DNA of 64,000 nt, taken from positions 5,704,001 through 5,768,000 of the forward strand of contig CM060731.1 in the NCBI GenBank assembly GCA_030704615.1, in the 5' to 3' direction. The notes under the pieces are model-generated. The model had not been told where the DNA came from. It saw only the letters and a program-made list of their open reading frames with translations, and made no database searches. Of this stretch, positions 21,720-33,590 are shown one piece after another (position 1 is the first letter of the stretch; every line of letters begins with the position of its first letter). This DNA is from Takakia lepidozioides. Its lineage: Eukaryota > Streptophyta > Takakiopsida > Takakiales > Takakiaceae. The position numbers were made by a program, and so were the translations under genes.

Positions 21720-22482
21720 CGAGTTGTTCTTGTTGTGTTGCTTGCTGTTCAAAAGACTCCATTGTTCATCAATGTGATACTAGTGGGCTTGTGTCGGCTG
21801 TCTTGTTGGGAGGGTTGGAGCCCCCTGGCTCAGAAAACTCGCTAAATCATCACTTGCAAGTTTGTTCCCATTTTCTTGTCATACATGCGTTGTGGGTGTG
21901 AAGCTGACACGTTCTTAAGTTTCTTTACTGTTATGTTGGAGAGGCACCATTAGCCTTCATGTTTCTTAGCAAATCATTTAATCCATGTCCCAAAAAGCTG
22001 TAGCACTTACACCGCCTAGGCTTATTTTTGCACACAATTCAGTGCTTATTTGGAGAGGAGAGTGAGAAAGTTGAGATTTGAGAATTCTCTTAGTACTACT
22101 GGTAGTGGTTTGTACAGTCCAACAGGAACGTTGTTCCTTTTGATTAAGCAGTCCTCTGTAGGACATTGTATTGGGGACAGACATGAACCTTATGGGAATG
22201 TCTCAAATAAGTGACATTTTTCCTTGACTGAGCATCATGGTCTCGCAAGCAGGGACCTCAACCCTGAGAACCCCTGGTCGATAAAGTCTTGTTTCTATCT
22301 ATTGTCCCAGTTATGTAGTCTGTTGGGGGAGGGTTAGCAGGCTAGACCTGTATAGTGTTTACATTTGGGAAGTTCATTTCATTTGGATTCTCACACTGTC
22401 CCTCTTCCAATTGGCCCCACAGATTTACCACCTCCTTGTGCAAGGGCCCCCCCCTCAGGTCCTTGGATACTGGAGTCACAGT
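21720..22482. other. 3' flank of CRK, no gene seen
   Basis: Likely 3' UTR of the kinase followed by spacer. No recognisable domain. No polyadenylation site can be fixed. Confidence 0.4.
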
Positions 22483-22689
22483 TCAATTAAAGTAGGGGAG
22501 ACCAAAGCAGTTCACAGTTGCTGGGATTGTGTAGCCTCTGGGGCTTTCCCTCTCCATGAACTGGATACAAGGCAGGATATTTCCCCTCCTCTCGCGGAAG
22601 TTGGGAAAGCCTCCAAAGTCAGTGACATGCATGTCTTTCTTCAGCGCTGACAAGCTCCACTTGGGAGCGACAACTGTCTTCTGCTCCAT
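22483..22689 (-). CDS. Candidate small protein or first-exon frame (68 codons)
   Basis: On the minus strand, a CT-rich leader (22800-22895) is followed by an ATG at 22689 and a frame reading MEQKTVVAPKWSLSALKKD, then MHVTDFGGFPNFRERRGN, ending with TAA near 22483. No family is recognised. The support is context: a promoter-like segment with four G-boxes upstream and a pyrimidine-rich leader as in many plant 5' UTRs. The frame stays open upstream of this ATG to 23052. It may be non-coding. Confidence 0.25.
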   Translation of the reverse strand: MEQKTVVAPKWSLSALKKDMHVTDFGGFPNFRERRGNILPCIQFMERESPRGYTIPATVNCFGLPYFN

Positions 22690-22944
22690 CCCAACTAAAC
22701 TTGGTCTCTGAAATCGTTGCTCAAGCAGAGCAGCAGGGCTCCCAAACCTTGCCTCCCCAGCAGCACTCGAAAGAGCAAAGAGCAAAGAGCAGTATGATGC
22801 AGAGGAGGCTCCAGGAAGCAGGGAAGACAGAAGAGAAGTGATGAGAAGGGAAGGAAGAGAAGGGAAGGGCAGAGAAGAGAGGGATGAGCGCGGCAATGAT
22901 TTGTAGCGACCATCGAATCGTTGCAGTTTTGGGTTCCCTAGGGT

Positions 22945-23025
22945 CACGTGCCAAGGTTCCAAGCTGGGCACGTGTCCACGCTGTTCGCACGTGTGTGGCG
23001 TCGTGCATCGAGGCTCCCGCACGTG
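22945..23025. promoter_or_regulatory. Cluster of four perfect G-boxes (CACGTG)
   Basis: CACGTG occurs at 22945-22950, 22969-22974, 22988-22993 and 23020-23025. G-boxes bind bZIP, bHLH and PIF-type factors and act in light and ABA responses in plants. The likely target is minus-strand transcription starting near 22900. Confidence 0.6.
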
Positions 23026-23059
23026 TGTATGCCGAGCAATGGGTGTACGCAATATTAGT

Positions 23060-24100
23060 TTAGGGTTTAATTATTCTTATTATTAGGTCCGGGTCGTGTG
23101 CCGGCACGCGTCCCAATGTATATATTTACGTAAATAATACTTTATTTCCACGACCGTTATTGCGATGCGATGAAATATATTACTTTTCTGTGAGGAGATT
23201 TGGTCACGACTGCGGTGGATGGACGAGAGCCCCGACATTCATCCACGGATGCACGGGAATGCCAGTCTGCACACCCATCGACGAAGTGAGCTTAATGCAT
23301 GGGAGGCGGTACCGCGGGGAAGGACACCACGTGTCATAAATGGGAGCGGATAGAGGTGGCAGCGATTAGTGTCAGAGTGCGCGATTAGTGAGCCTGATTA
23401 GTGACTAGGAAATATGCGGAGGGCAGCGTGGCGGTTTCAGGGCCGTCAGATTCTCGGGGGTGGTTGCAGATTGGTGGAATTAGGGATAGTTAGGGTGGCG
23501 GCGTGGCGGGGCGGCTGCGCGCCGCGTCGCCGAATTGACCTTTGGCATCGCCTTTTCGTGTGCCAGTTTCGGCAAACGTCGGCTTTTTGGATGGATGGAC
23601 TAGAAAGCGGGTGGATGGATGGATGGGGGGGCCGTCTCTCTCTCTCACACTCTCTCTCGCGGAGGGGATGCAACAGTGTAGGCGAGGGGGGCATCTTTGA
23701 GAATCAAGAGGGTTTGACTGCATCTCATCAGCGCTCGATGAGCGTGTAGAGAGCGCAGTGGATCAGTGGATCTGGTCATGAATCCGAATCTGGGCTGGGG
23801 TTGGTGCAATTTGGCAAGGGAAGAGACAAAACTATCAACGAAGATTTTCCGCCGCCATTGCAGGGTGCGATTACTCGAAGTGGTCGGGAATTGTCTGCTT
23901 TCTGGCAGGCTTACATGAGCACGGGATCATAATATAGTCTGGCTGAGATACGGACGGGATAATTCTCGGGGAAGGTTTCAAATGGTTGGAGGCGTTTACA
24001 GTCGAATTTGCAGCGAGTGGGTTTCATCCCAGAGCGGTGTGTGATAGCTCCCCGAGCCAATATATCCACGACATGATCCAGCAGATGTTGAACACCTAAT
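23060..24100. other. Spacer, no gene seen
   Basis: A GC-rich patch with TC microsatellite lies near 23635-23660 and repeated GGATGGAT near 23590-23620. Short open frames there are low-complexity shadows. Confidence 0.4.
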
Positions 24101-24560
24101 CCCTGCCTCCAGCTTTTAGCTCTAGGAGCCCTTCTACATGTTGCGTTACTACGATCGGCTATGAAGAACTTAGAATGGTACTTAACCGAGCCTTTGTCCA
24201 AAGTCAAATTCAGGCCCACAAACACAAATGGAACAAGGAACAGATATGGAGCACTGAGCACTGAGCCTTTACCCGGCTGCTATGTAGAAGCTCCTGGACA
24301 TGTCCCGGAACTAGGATCGGCTACCCAAGGACTGAAACTGAGCCCAGAATCAAATTCAAACCCGCCTACAGAATGACACAAACAGCAAGAGGAAAGGATA
24401 CAACTGCTAAGCCTGCCTCCAGCTGCTAGTTCTACAAGCCCCTCTAGACAAGTCTCAAGACTACGGGAACTGCTATGGAGAACTCAAATGAAATCTACCA
24501 TCATACTGAAAACCATATTCAAACCCACAAACAGAGTGACAAGGAGCAACACAAAAAGGA
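24100..24560. repeat. Three imperfect tandem copies, about 150-170 bp
   Basis: CCTGCCTCCAGCTTTTAGCTC near 24103 resembles CCTGCCTCCAGCTGCTAGTTC near 24411, with a third diverged copy near 24270. Each is followed by a CAAATTCA..CCCACAAAC-type end. No coding function is apparent. Confidence 0.5.
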
Positions 24561-25248
24561 CAGAACAGAAGAAACAGACAGCTTCTCGAAATTGTAAAGA
24601 AAAATGATAGAGCACAATGATTTTCAAATGGCAACGAGGCCTGTGAGTCTGAACAAATGTGTCAATAAAAAAAAATCATTGTGATGTGTTCTATATGGGC
24701 AATTCAATGAATGATGAGATCTAAAGAAATTCTTTCAAGCAAGCTGGCCTCCAACCTCCTCATTCCGCAGCAGCTATGGCTGCCATGCCTGACTCTCTCC
24801 TCAAAAAACAACAGTTCGTGTTATCCAGAATTTGATCATTACCATCACTTCCAAGTTTAGGTGGTTTTGCCACTGAAGGAAGTGATCTGTGGATTCCTTG
24901 CTACTTGACTACCACTACCACTAGTCATGAGCCAAGGGATGGGCCTAGGGTGCAGGTTTGGGATCTGCTCAGTAGCCCCAGTGAATAAAGCGCCCCCGGC
25001 CTCTTCCTGGACTCCCCCAATTGCAGATGGAGGGGTATCCATATGTTTCAGTAAGAGGCCTCGTAACCTGAATTAGCCGATGCATCTTCTCCATTACAGT
25101 AGTAGATGCCTTGACAGAGAATTTGTAAACTGATATACATACATGTGTTGTGCACCATGTGTCTGAGAAGGGAAAAGACAGTGGCTGAAGCCAGCACTGG
25201 AAGCTTTCTGTGAGTATGCCGCCACTCCGTAAGTGCCCGCCATCAGGG

Positions 25249-26727
25249 TTACATAGGGACAAAACTTGCGTTGCTCTGGTCGGTAAAGGCACAGGGCACT
25301 CGAATCACAGCACAGTTGTAACAAAATCCATTCCCCCGGATCTCTATCACGCGTCGCCAGCTGACAGCATCCGTCACCGGGTTCACCAGGCAAGCATCAA
25401 TAAGGGCACCCCCTGCCGGATTTGAACCACCAATAACCCACAACTCCCCCTCAACTGCCTTAAATCCAAGGCCCCAGCCAGTTGAGCGTGGGTTGACGAA
25501 GGGCAACCCACAAAGAATTGACCAAGTGTTATCCTGCTTGTTATACTTCTTCAACTCATTGTTGAAGGCATCGAGGGCGTAGAGCTGGTTGTCAACCACC
25601 GCTACTAGAGGGGGGGATGGGTGGGGTGAGGGTGTGTGTATCCAACCAGGCCACATATCTGGGACTAGCCTCCAAGAGTCAGATGCAGGGTCATATATTT
25701 CCCCGGAGGTGAGGGGCGCTCGATTTGGAGAGATGCCTCCTATCACGCAGAAACAGCCGTCCATGATAAATCCTGAGCACTCCTTGCGCGGCCGATTCAT
25801 GTCAGCTATATTCTGCCACCTGTTCACAACTTTCACAGATTCATTACAGTATCCACTGAAATGCCCAAAAGAAAGAGACGGTAGGTCTTTGAAGCATGCA
25901 ATCCGGGATGTCTGCCAGTGGTAGTGACCCCATACTCACCCCCAAGTCACCTAAGCATTCAAGCTTTCCTAAGCTCGGAGACATATCTGATGAGGTTGAA
26001 CAGCGCTGGCAGTATTTCGCTTCGCTCACCCAATTCTGCCCTTAACTCTCAACGACTAAAACGCTGAATTCACGACCTAATGACAGAATCTGAAAAATGC
26101 TTCCAGTGCTGGTGTTTGTTACCTGTCAGCCAGCGAGTCGAAACACTCGGCCGAGGTCAAGCCGCGCCGTCCATCGTACTCCGACCCTCCTGCCACAAAT
26201 GCGACATTTCCCATAGTAGCCGATGCAAAGAGACACCTGCGTGTCTGCATTGGCGGTGCCACAGACCACTCAGAGGTGGAAATGTCGAGACTCCAAATCA
26301 AGGGCTCAATCCTGCGTGTTTCCTCATTCACGTGGAGTCCCACAACCATGAGCTTGAGTCCTGCTCCGAAGCACTCACGATCTCCATTCGTGAAAGCATA
26401 ATCAGCAGGCATATCAGGAACTGAATGCCACCTTGTCAAGATGGGGTCGAGCTTGTGCCACTTGGGTGCGCCACTCAGGATCATGTATGGCCAGTCCTCA
26501 CAAAGGCCAAGCTCAGCCCGCTTTGCCCGAAAGTCTGCACTACCCACCTCCGCTCTCCAGGCCTTCGATACAAGTCGGCAGCGTCCGTGTTGCGCTCGTG
26601 GGACGCGTATCAGGATGAGTAATGCGATGTCATTGGGTAGGCCGGTAATGAGCGTTCGAGACTGGGCTTGGTTCGAAGACTCTCCCCTTTCTGGTCGGCT
26701 TTGTACTGCGAGCTGGTTCTGAGCCAT
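25249..26727 (-). CDS. F-box/kelch-repeat protein (SKIP11/At1g74510-like), intact
   Basis: Two exons on the minus strand: 26727-26123 and 25819-25249. The junction is exact (GACAG/GTAACA ... GAACAG/GTGGCAG, rebuilding Arg-Trp), giving 1,176 nt and 391 residues. The start MAQNQLAVQ is the first Met of the frame before the F-box. An F-box (about 27-65: LITGLPNDIALLILIRVPR, CRLVSKAWR) is followed by kelch motifs: LFASATMGNVAFVAGG, MNRPRKECSGFIMDGCFCVI, PPLVAVVDNQLYALD, GWGLGFKAVEGELWVIGG. The family ending GFCYNCAV is followed by about 20 extra residues. Such proteins bind SKP1 in an SCF ubiquitin ligase and use the kelch propeller for substrates; the substrate is unknown. The next upstream segment (26728-28740) probably holds the leader. 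Confidence 0.93.
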
Positions 26728-28740
26728 GGAACAGACTGTACCCTAATCTTCAGAGTCACCCACGTCTGGCTTGTGCTCGATCTTCGATCAAGACAGGCTC
26801 CTTGCTTTTCTAATACTTCACAGTCGGGCCTGAAATCCCAGCAATTCGGACTTGGTGGGGGATTGCTGGGCATTCGTCAATCCAGGTGGGTCCTTGACAC
26901 TGTTGTTCCAGTTCTGAGCTTCGAATTGTGTGGGGAATGCCGTCCAGAGAATGAGAAAAATGATGTGAAGCTCAATCTCATATTCGAAATCGTGGCTCAG
27001 TAGCTTGAGTTGAAGCCGGACTTGCGTCTGGATTACGCCAGAGCTCACACCACAACATCTGCTGACATCTCCCCACCTGTGACAATCTCACGTCAGTTCC
27101 TACAGTCTGCCATGGCTGCTCTATCACTTCAGGATCGCTAGTGATCTCATTCACGCTCATCTGTCCTCGAAATGCAAGCAGTTTGACCCCCCAGGTAAGG
27201 TAAGATTGAAGTTCAAAGACTTATGTCACGCTGTTCCTCTAGGTATTCCACCAAAAATTCAGACCTGAAAAAGTGCTCAAGAGCTCGAAACTACTGTGTC
27301 ATTATCCGCAGAAGGCATGATCAACTCAATTTCAGTAGCATGTCAAAAAACAAGGGTAACATTGTGTCGACTGGGTAGTTAGGTGGTCAGACAGGGAATT
27401 CGTGAACTGTGAAATGTAGGTCCAGCAGAAGGGCATTCGTGAAAGTCTCATGAGAGGTGTATTAGAGTGACAGACAGTGAGATAGGCCCTTGAACTTGAG
27501 ACCTGCTTCAGTTAGAAAATCACACCTACCTCCCTGGTACTCAAAGCGAGACAGCCACATTCACGAAATTTTAATTTAGCGACTTCGAAACAGGCGTAAG
27601 CAATGCATTACAAGCAGATTCTCCAGAGAGCTAGCTACTTCTGAGTTGCTGCAGCCCTTTCTGTGTCCACTTAAGCACCAGAACCTGGGCTGGATGAAGA
27701 GATTACACCTAGATGGGGTCAACAAGCAAACTGTTATACTGGCCAGCGCCCACCAACTTCAAGATTACGACACATTGGGCAATGTATATATCCAGATTTA
27801 AGGTTCTTAAGACCTCCTGATCCTTGCGCTCCCACACCAATTTTTAGGAGCTGCAGGGATGCTCTAGAGGCCTCAAGACGAGTCAGCCATAAACTTCTTC
27901 TTTTACGAGACACGAAATTTCCAACAGTAACTTGAAGCCAACCTGACCCAAAAGAGCCCGTGCCTTAATCTCCCAATGTCTCCCCCGCTGTAGACTCCGA
28001 GAGAGGCGAAGAATGACGTGTGAAGTAAAGATTGAGGACCCGCTGAGGATCCTTCAAGAAGCACTGAATTTCCTGCCCGCTGTACACACCCAATCCCACT
28101 TCCCCTTTGTAAGCACACCACTCACTGGACCAAGTTCAATCACCTCGGTCCTACTGCTACACCACCCGAACGCATCAAAAATTCCGCTCAGGAAAGAAAC
28201 ACATTCATATCCCTGGAATGCACATTCAACCCACACCACTGTCAGAGAATAATTACAGCCAGCACTAGACTGATGCACCCTTCCTCCAACATGTTCTACA
28301 ACAAAACGCTTTGACAGCCAGCCGTCGCTCTCCCCTCCGATTCCTCCCTCTCTCACCCATTCGAACTTCAACCTCACCCCCGACTCCTCTCACAACCTAG
28401 CCAGCACTCAAATCGCGCCAACACCAAATTCCGCTCTCTAATTTCAACCTCGACTACGCACAGCTGCAGACTGTATCTTACCGCACACTCTCCACTCCTC
28501 TGCAACTGCCCCCCGCAACCTCCACCACACTACTCCCACTCCTCCCCACTCGAAGAGTCTAGCTCCGCAGCAGCACACACAGAGAGCGCAGGCCGAGAGG
28601 CCCTCCCTCTCTCTCTCTCACTCTCACAGTCTCTCGCGCTCTCTCTCACTCGCAGACGCTAGTCACACACTCACACACAGGCTGGGGTTGCACAAGAGAA
28701 GGATGAGTAGCAGCAGGCGACGCCCCCCTTTTTAGCCTCT
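26728..28740 (-). promoter_or_regulatory. Presumed leader and promoter region of the F-box gene
   Basis: No conserved coding sequence. A strong CT/GA microsatellite tract at 28600-28665 and GC-rich DNA just beyond resemble a plant core promoter or 5' UTR edge. Any leader introns in between cannot be set. Inference from position and composition only. Confidence 0.35.
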
Positions 28741-31430
28741 CACGAGCGGGGACAGTTGCCAGTCCCGGTCGGGATTCCACGGCCCCGCCCGCCCTTCCTT
28801 TCTCGGCCCGGCCCGGGCCCCCCCCGTCGCGCGCGTACCGCGCTGCGCCAGCCCACCCTTTACTCCCCCGTTACCGCCCGTCAGACCGCGCACCCACCCA
28901 GGGTTCAACTCCCCGCGCGCGCGTCCCCTCCCTGGTTTCCCGTAATTAATCGGGGTTCCAACAACATAACGGAAGGCGGGTCCTCGCATCGGGGCCCACC
29001 GGGCGACGCTGACCCGTGTGGTCGCACGCAGCCGCTGCCAAAGCGGCGCCCACGCTGGCAGCCTGCGCGACTTACTAGTCACTTACTCGTCACTTACTAC
29101 TGCCTTACTAGTGAGCCGTGCACCGCGGGCACGCCATCGTCGGCCGGAAGTGGTGAGCCGGTTAGCGGCCACGTATAAAGTGCAGTATACGCCACCCAGT
29201 ACACGTGGCTGCGGTGGCTATACCGTGTGGCGATACCCTCTTCTTTGGTTTAAAAAACAGAGAACAATTATGTTGGTGGGGTGGGTGATGCGACCCTGCC
29301 AGCACTTTGCCTTATATTAAAACCCTCTCACATCCTGCAGACGGTGAGAGCGACTAGCGAACCCCTCTGCTCCATGCGTTGTTTAGGTCACCAGTTTTTC
29401 GTCTATTTGTTGGTACACCCGGTTGACTCCGAACTGCAAAACTGCATGGACCCACGTCTCAGCATCTTAATAATAAATTTGCCACTAACTTGCATTTTCC
29501 GGGTGGCTGTGATTTGGTGGTGCACTCGACCGAACCGGACGACCCATGGATGTTGTAAATACATCACAACTGTTCAAGCGGCCAACCCCCCTCTTGCGTG
29601 TGCCGGTGATGGGATGGAGGCCTGTTCGCATTTTTCTAAGTGTGTGACATGACTTGCCCATGGTGACTCGGCCGCGCTGCTTACAAAAAAAACCCATTTT
29701 CCGTTGATATTTGAAGATGACTACCAATCATGTATCAATATCAATTTCAACCACCCCTTCAACAGCCCAGGGGGTGTGGCAAAGAGGATGGGAAGATGCT
29801 TGGGTGTGGTAGGAATTTTTTCCCGTTGGAGTAGTGTGGTAGTGCATGAGTGGGTAGTGGAGGAAGGGAAAGGAAAGGACAGGGAAGGAGAGGCGGTGGG
29901 GGCAGGGAGGGGGAGGGGAGAGTGCCCCCCTAGATTTCTGGCGTGAAACTTGTGCAAAACTCACAGACAGCACTTGGCAGGGTGGGGACGGGGAGGGGGT
30001 GGGGGGGTGGGTGATAATGGCAGGGCAGAGTGTCGGCCAGTCTTCACAGGCATACATCATGTCTCTAACGAGCCTTCTAATCTGATGATTAAGGGCCCTA
30101 ATTACTGGGGGTGCTAAGCTCTAAGCACTCCAGGCCCCTTCTTCCTCCAATGCCATGCCTCCAACAGATGAAAGAAAAAGACAGCGCCAGCCTTTTTCCC
30201 CTTTTTCCACTGTATAGTGTGTGACCCACCTCGCACCATCTCTTGCTCCGGGGGTCACTTTACATCCTCTTCAAAGCACCAGGGCTTCATCTTTGTCTTG
30301 TTACAATCTCTGTCAGTTGTTTTCTTCGTTACTTTTAAACGTGATACTTACCCAGAAAATTGTTGTGTAATTCCCCGTGGGGGTATTCATGGAAAGTTGT
30401 AGTTATAATAATCCACAGATCTCAGTTTCAGATTTTCTCACAAAAATTGAAGTGGGGGTTCTTTTTTAATTACCATGCATTCCAAAAATAGAAACAGACC
30501 CAGTTTGTTGAGAACTTGGTCAAAGTGGGTAGATTCTGATGAGTCCATCATCCAAACGTTTTTTTTACAGTGCTGCTGTCCTTTCCTTTCTGAGCTTGCC
30601 AATCAGACAGTATGGAAACTTGTCATAAATACCTCTGTGGGGTTATTGCTTGAAAAACTTGCCATGAATGTTAAGGGATATCACCACATTTAAAATGTGT
30701 CAGGTCACTGCCCCTCTCCATGAGAGCAGACTTTGTTTGTTGGAGAGGGGTTAAATATATTTTTCCGGTCACCACAAACAATGAATGCTGTTAAAACAAA
30801 TTAAAATTAAAATTTTACAAAAAAATATATGCATGCACGAATAATGTTGAATTCATGGAGGGGTGATAATATCGAGACTAGAATTTCAAGGGTTTCATGT
30901 GCAAGTTACATACAACCCACTTCACCCACAAATCTGCAAAAGGGCAGTTAACAGTCAAAGAGACGTTAAGGGCAGTCAACAGGCCCAATAAGGCACCATA
31001 AATGCAGAAAGGTATTTGCTGAACGTGGACTCTGGTCTTCCTGCCCCACCTTTACTTATTACTGCCCAAATCTAGCCATCCTCTTCCTGACACTCCCCCT
31101 CCCTCCCAATCTTGTACTCCTCGAAGTTCACTCTGCCTTACCTCAATGAAGGTAATTCCCACCTTTGGCTCCAAACGTGTAAAGACACCCCAGCTTGCCG
31201 GAGATGATTGTGTTTGGTTGGACCGGCCTGAGTTATACCCTAAAAAGCAAAGCCTAAGTTGTGACCTAAAGATGGGATTCCCGGCCCAGCACTGCCACGT
31301 CACCAAAAGATGTCGCGCTAAGGAAAAAGACGGGCCAGGTGGCCAGGTGGCCACCAGCTCATTTCCCCGCGGCGTGACGTGACGCGGCGAAACTCGCAGG
31401 CCGTGGCGAATCTGGCCGCCACCTTCTTCC
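28741..31430. other. GC-rich patch and spacer without recognised gene
   Basis: 28741-29180 is very GC- and CpG-rich with several short open frames but no domain. 29720-30060 is a G-rich/C-rich asymmetric tract. 30400-30850 is AT-rich. Nothing here can be called coding. Confidence 0.4.
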
Positions 31431-31435
31431 ACTCA

Positions 31436-31555
31436 TCAGCCGTCGTCTCTCTCGGCTCTCCTAAATTTGACCGAGACGAAGGTGATGAAGAAGATGATGG
31501 AGGTGATCAGGGCCATGAGCAACAGCAACGGCCTACCTACCTGCATGTCCTTCAT
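31436..31555 (-). CDS. Candidate small membrane protein or first exon
   Basis: On the minus strand, a GA/CT-rich leader (31600-31660) precedes ATG at 31555 and a 39-codon frame, MKDMQVGRPLLLLMALI then TSIIFFITFVSVKF, ending at TGA. It has one strongly hydrophobic segment flanked by basic residues, as in a type II signal anchor. No family is recognised. It could be a microprotein, the first exon of a Golgi enzyme, or chance. In-frame upstream Met codons exist. Confidence 0.25.
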   Translation of the reverse strand: MKDMQVGRPLLLLMALITSIIFFITFVSVKFRRAERDDG

Positions 31556-31739
31556 GGCTACTCCTCCAGCGTCACGGAAGGTTGGCAAAAATATCACTCC
31601 ACAGAGCGAGCGAGAGAGAGAGAGATCAGAGGAGGAGAGAGAGAGACTAAAGTTAGTTCTCCACCCCATTTGCGGTGAGTTTGGCGTTGCCTGCGCGCAG
31701 GCTTCCCGCGCACATGTCTGAAGAAGGAAGAAATAAATA

Positions 31740-33080
31740 ATTTATAAAGCTCAAAAATCTGCAGAATGGCGGCCAGTAGCAGAGCTCACGGGCCCGAGTT
31801 TGTAGCATGGCCAACTCGAGCCTCTCTTACAAATATCTCTCCTGCTTTCAGACCCCGGAATGTGGGGGAATTTCAGTCTGCCCTGCGCCGCCACACTTCT
31901 TTATGACCCCTGCTCTTCAAGGCTCACTGCCCTAGCCCCCCTCCAAATTAGCTGTACTCTCCCCACCCGATCCCTTCCACTGACCCCCACATTTCCAAAT
32001 ATGGAACACCCACAGTCCACCACTCTTACTATTATCATAACCCACCACGCTTGTAATCACCTCTCCCACACACTCGCTTTTCTAAATTCTCTTCAACCGT
32101 GAAGGCAAGTCTTGCCGAGCCCCTAGTGGTCCACAATTGCGATTCGCAAGGGAGCAGAAGATGTGCGAGCGAGAAATGGTTGAAGAAATGCCACCACGCG
32201 CCAGCTCACAGCGTTGACCCTCTGGCGCGCAACCAAAACCCATTTGCTCGCTGGGCGTACTTGGCATGTATGAATATAATTGCGTGTACCGGGCCCTTTT
32301 CCCTCTGCAGCGCGGCCTGCCTCATCATCGCTCTGCATTCTCGCTCCACAAATGCCATCGCTTTACTGCCCCGTACCTCCGCCCGCGCTCTCACGTGCTA
32401 CGTGCTGCACCACCTTCCCGCGCCCCCTGGATGAACCCCATCTGTCGCCGGATGAAAGCTGCGTACCCGCGCCTGCCCAAAAGTGTGGTAACTTACCCGC
32501 TCTAATTTTAGCCCCGACCTTTACTCCGACCCCTTTGCACGTGCTAACTTGTTACCCTTCTCACCCCAAGTTCTTTTCTGATTTGTTTGAATCCCGACTT
32601 ACTACCCAAGGCTTTTCTTCTCAAAGCTTATCGATGAAGCTCCTTACTTCTATATATAGATATAGAAGATAATGCAAATCGGAATATTCAAATATGCAAC
32701 CCCAAAAGAGGAGGAAGGAACAGAAAATAGAACCCAGAATCCCTGTTTTTGTTGGCTCATTGAGGCACATAATACTTGCGTCGCCGGTTTCACGCAATGG
32801 TAAGCTAGTGGAGAGAGGCAGGCTTGCGGATGAAGCTACTAAGTTACGGTAGCGGGCAAGCGGTGGGGGGAGGAGTGAGGGGGAAGGGTAATGAAGGCGG
32901 CAGCACGTAGGCGGTGCGGGGGCGTTAATGCAGCCTCCGGCTACGTCACAATCCTTCTCTTAACTCCTCCCCTCCTTATTACCCTTCCCTTTACTCTGTT
33001 AAGTTCCACGGCTTGGGAGATGTGGATGAATGTGAAATCTCGTCCGCCGCCAGTTGGCTGCACACAATTTTGTTTTGTTT
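31740..33080. other. Spacer, no gene seen
   Basis: C-rich and mixed DNA; a TATATATAG stretch lies near 32650. Open frames here overlap each other on both strands and show no domain. Confidence 0.4.
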
Positions 33081-33084
33081 TGTT

Positions 33085-33270
33085 TTTTTTTTACCAACGG
33101 GGGACAGAGGCCCTGATAACTTTATTTAAAAGAGAGCACAATTGCTTTGAGAAACAATAATTTTAAAATTTTGTGAGTGTAATATATTTTTGATTTTTGA
33201 TTTTTGATTTTATGAAGGAACCCTGGAGTGACATTTGTTTCCTGTCGCTCCCAGGATTCCTTTGATTATA
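33085..33270 (+). repeat. Repeat family B copy and hairpin
   Basis: A GGGGACAGAGGCCCTGATAAC motif at about 33100 recurs at 33695 (GGGGACAGTGGCCCTGG) and on the minus strand near 40650. At 33217-33260 an imperfect 17-bp inverted repeat (GGAACCCTGGAGTGACA / TGTCGCTCCCAGGATTCC) could form a hairpin. Confidence 0.5.
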
Positions 33271-33404
33271 AAAATTAAAATAAAACAGAATAAACCAAGC
33301 TATTTGACCCAAATTATAATACTTGTTTTTGGGATCTAAAGTTATGTATGATCCCCACAAAAAAAAACCCATCCCATTACCAAATTGGTAAGGCCAATTG
33401 GCAG

Positions 33405-33590
33405 CTACCAACAGTCAGTAGCTCAGTTGGTAAAGTGCTCTTCCCCCTTTCTCTGCGCAGTGTCGCATCGGAAAGCCTTACGGCGAAGTTACTGAGAGGT
33501 TATTTTCTCCTCTCACTACTAAGGAAGGGGCCTGATTTGTGAGCTGTCGCTCCCAGGTGTTTCCCTTTGAAAACAAATAAAAATTGGCAG
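33405..33590 (+). repeat. tRNA-derived SINE-like element with intact A box
   Basis: AGTAGCTCAGTTGGTAAAG (about 33417-33437) is a perfect tRNA-type A box. No clear B box remains. The body and end are those of the family: GGTTATTTTCTCCTCTCACT, GGGGCCTGATTTGTGAGC, GTCGCTCCCAGGTGTTTCCC, then an A-rich tail. Confidence 0.75.

Noticed and set aside
23414-23749. Possible gene with TC-repeat region
   Set aside because: Mirror frames on both strands over a microsatellite; no domain.
28741-29180. Long overlapping frames in very GC-rich DNA
   Set aside because: Open on both strands because of base composition, with Pro/Arg/Gly low-complexity products and no domain.
29721-30060. Pro/Ser-rich minus-strand frames
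   Set aside because: Produced by a C-rich tract; no domain or splice signals.
33417-33437. tRNA gene suggested by AGTAGCTCAGTTGGTAAAG
   Set aside because: No anticodon arm, T arm or acceptor stem follows; it is the head of a SINE.
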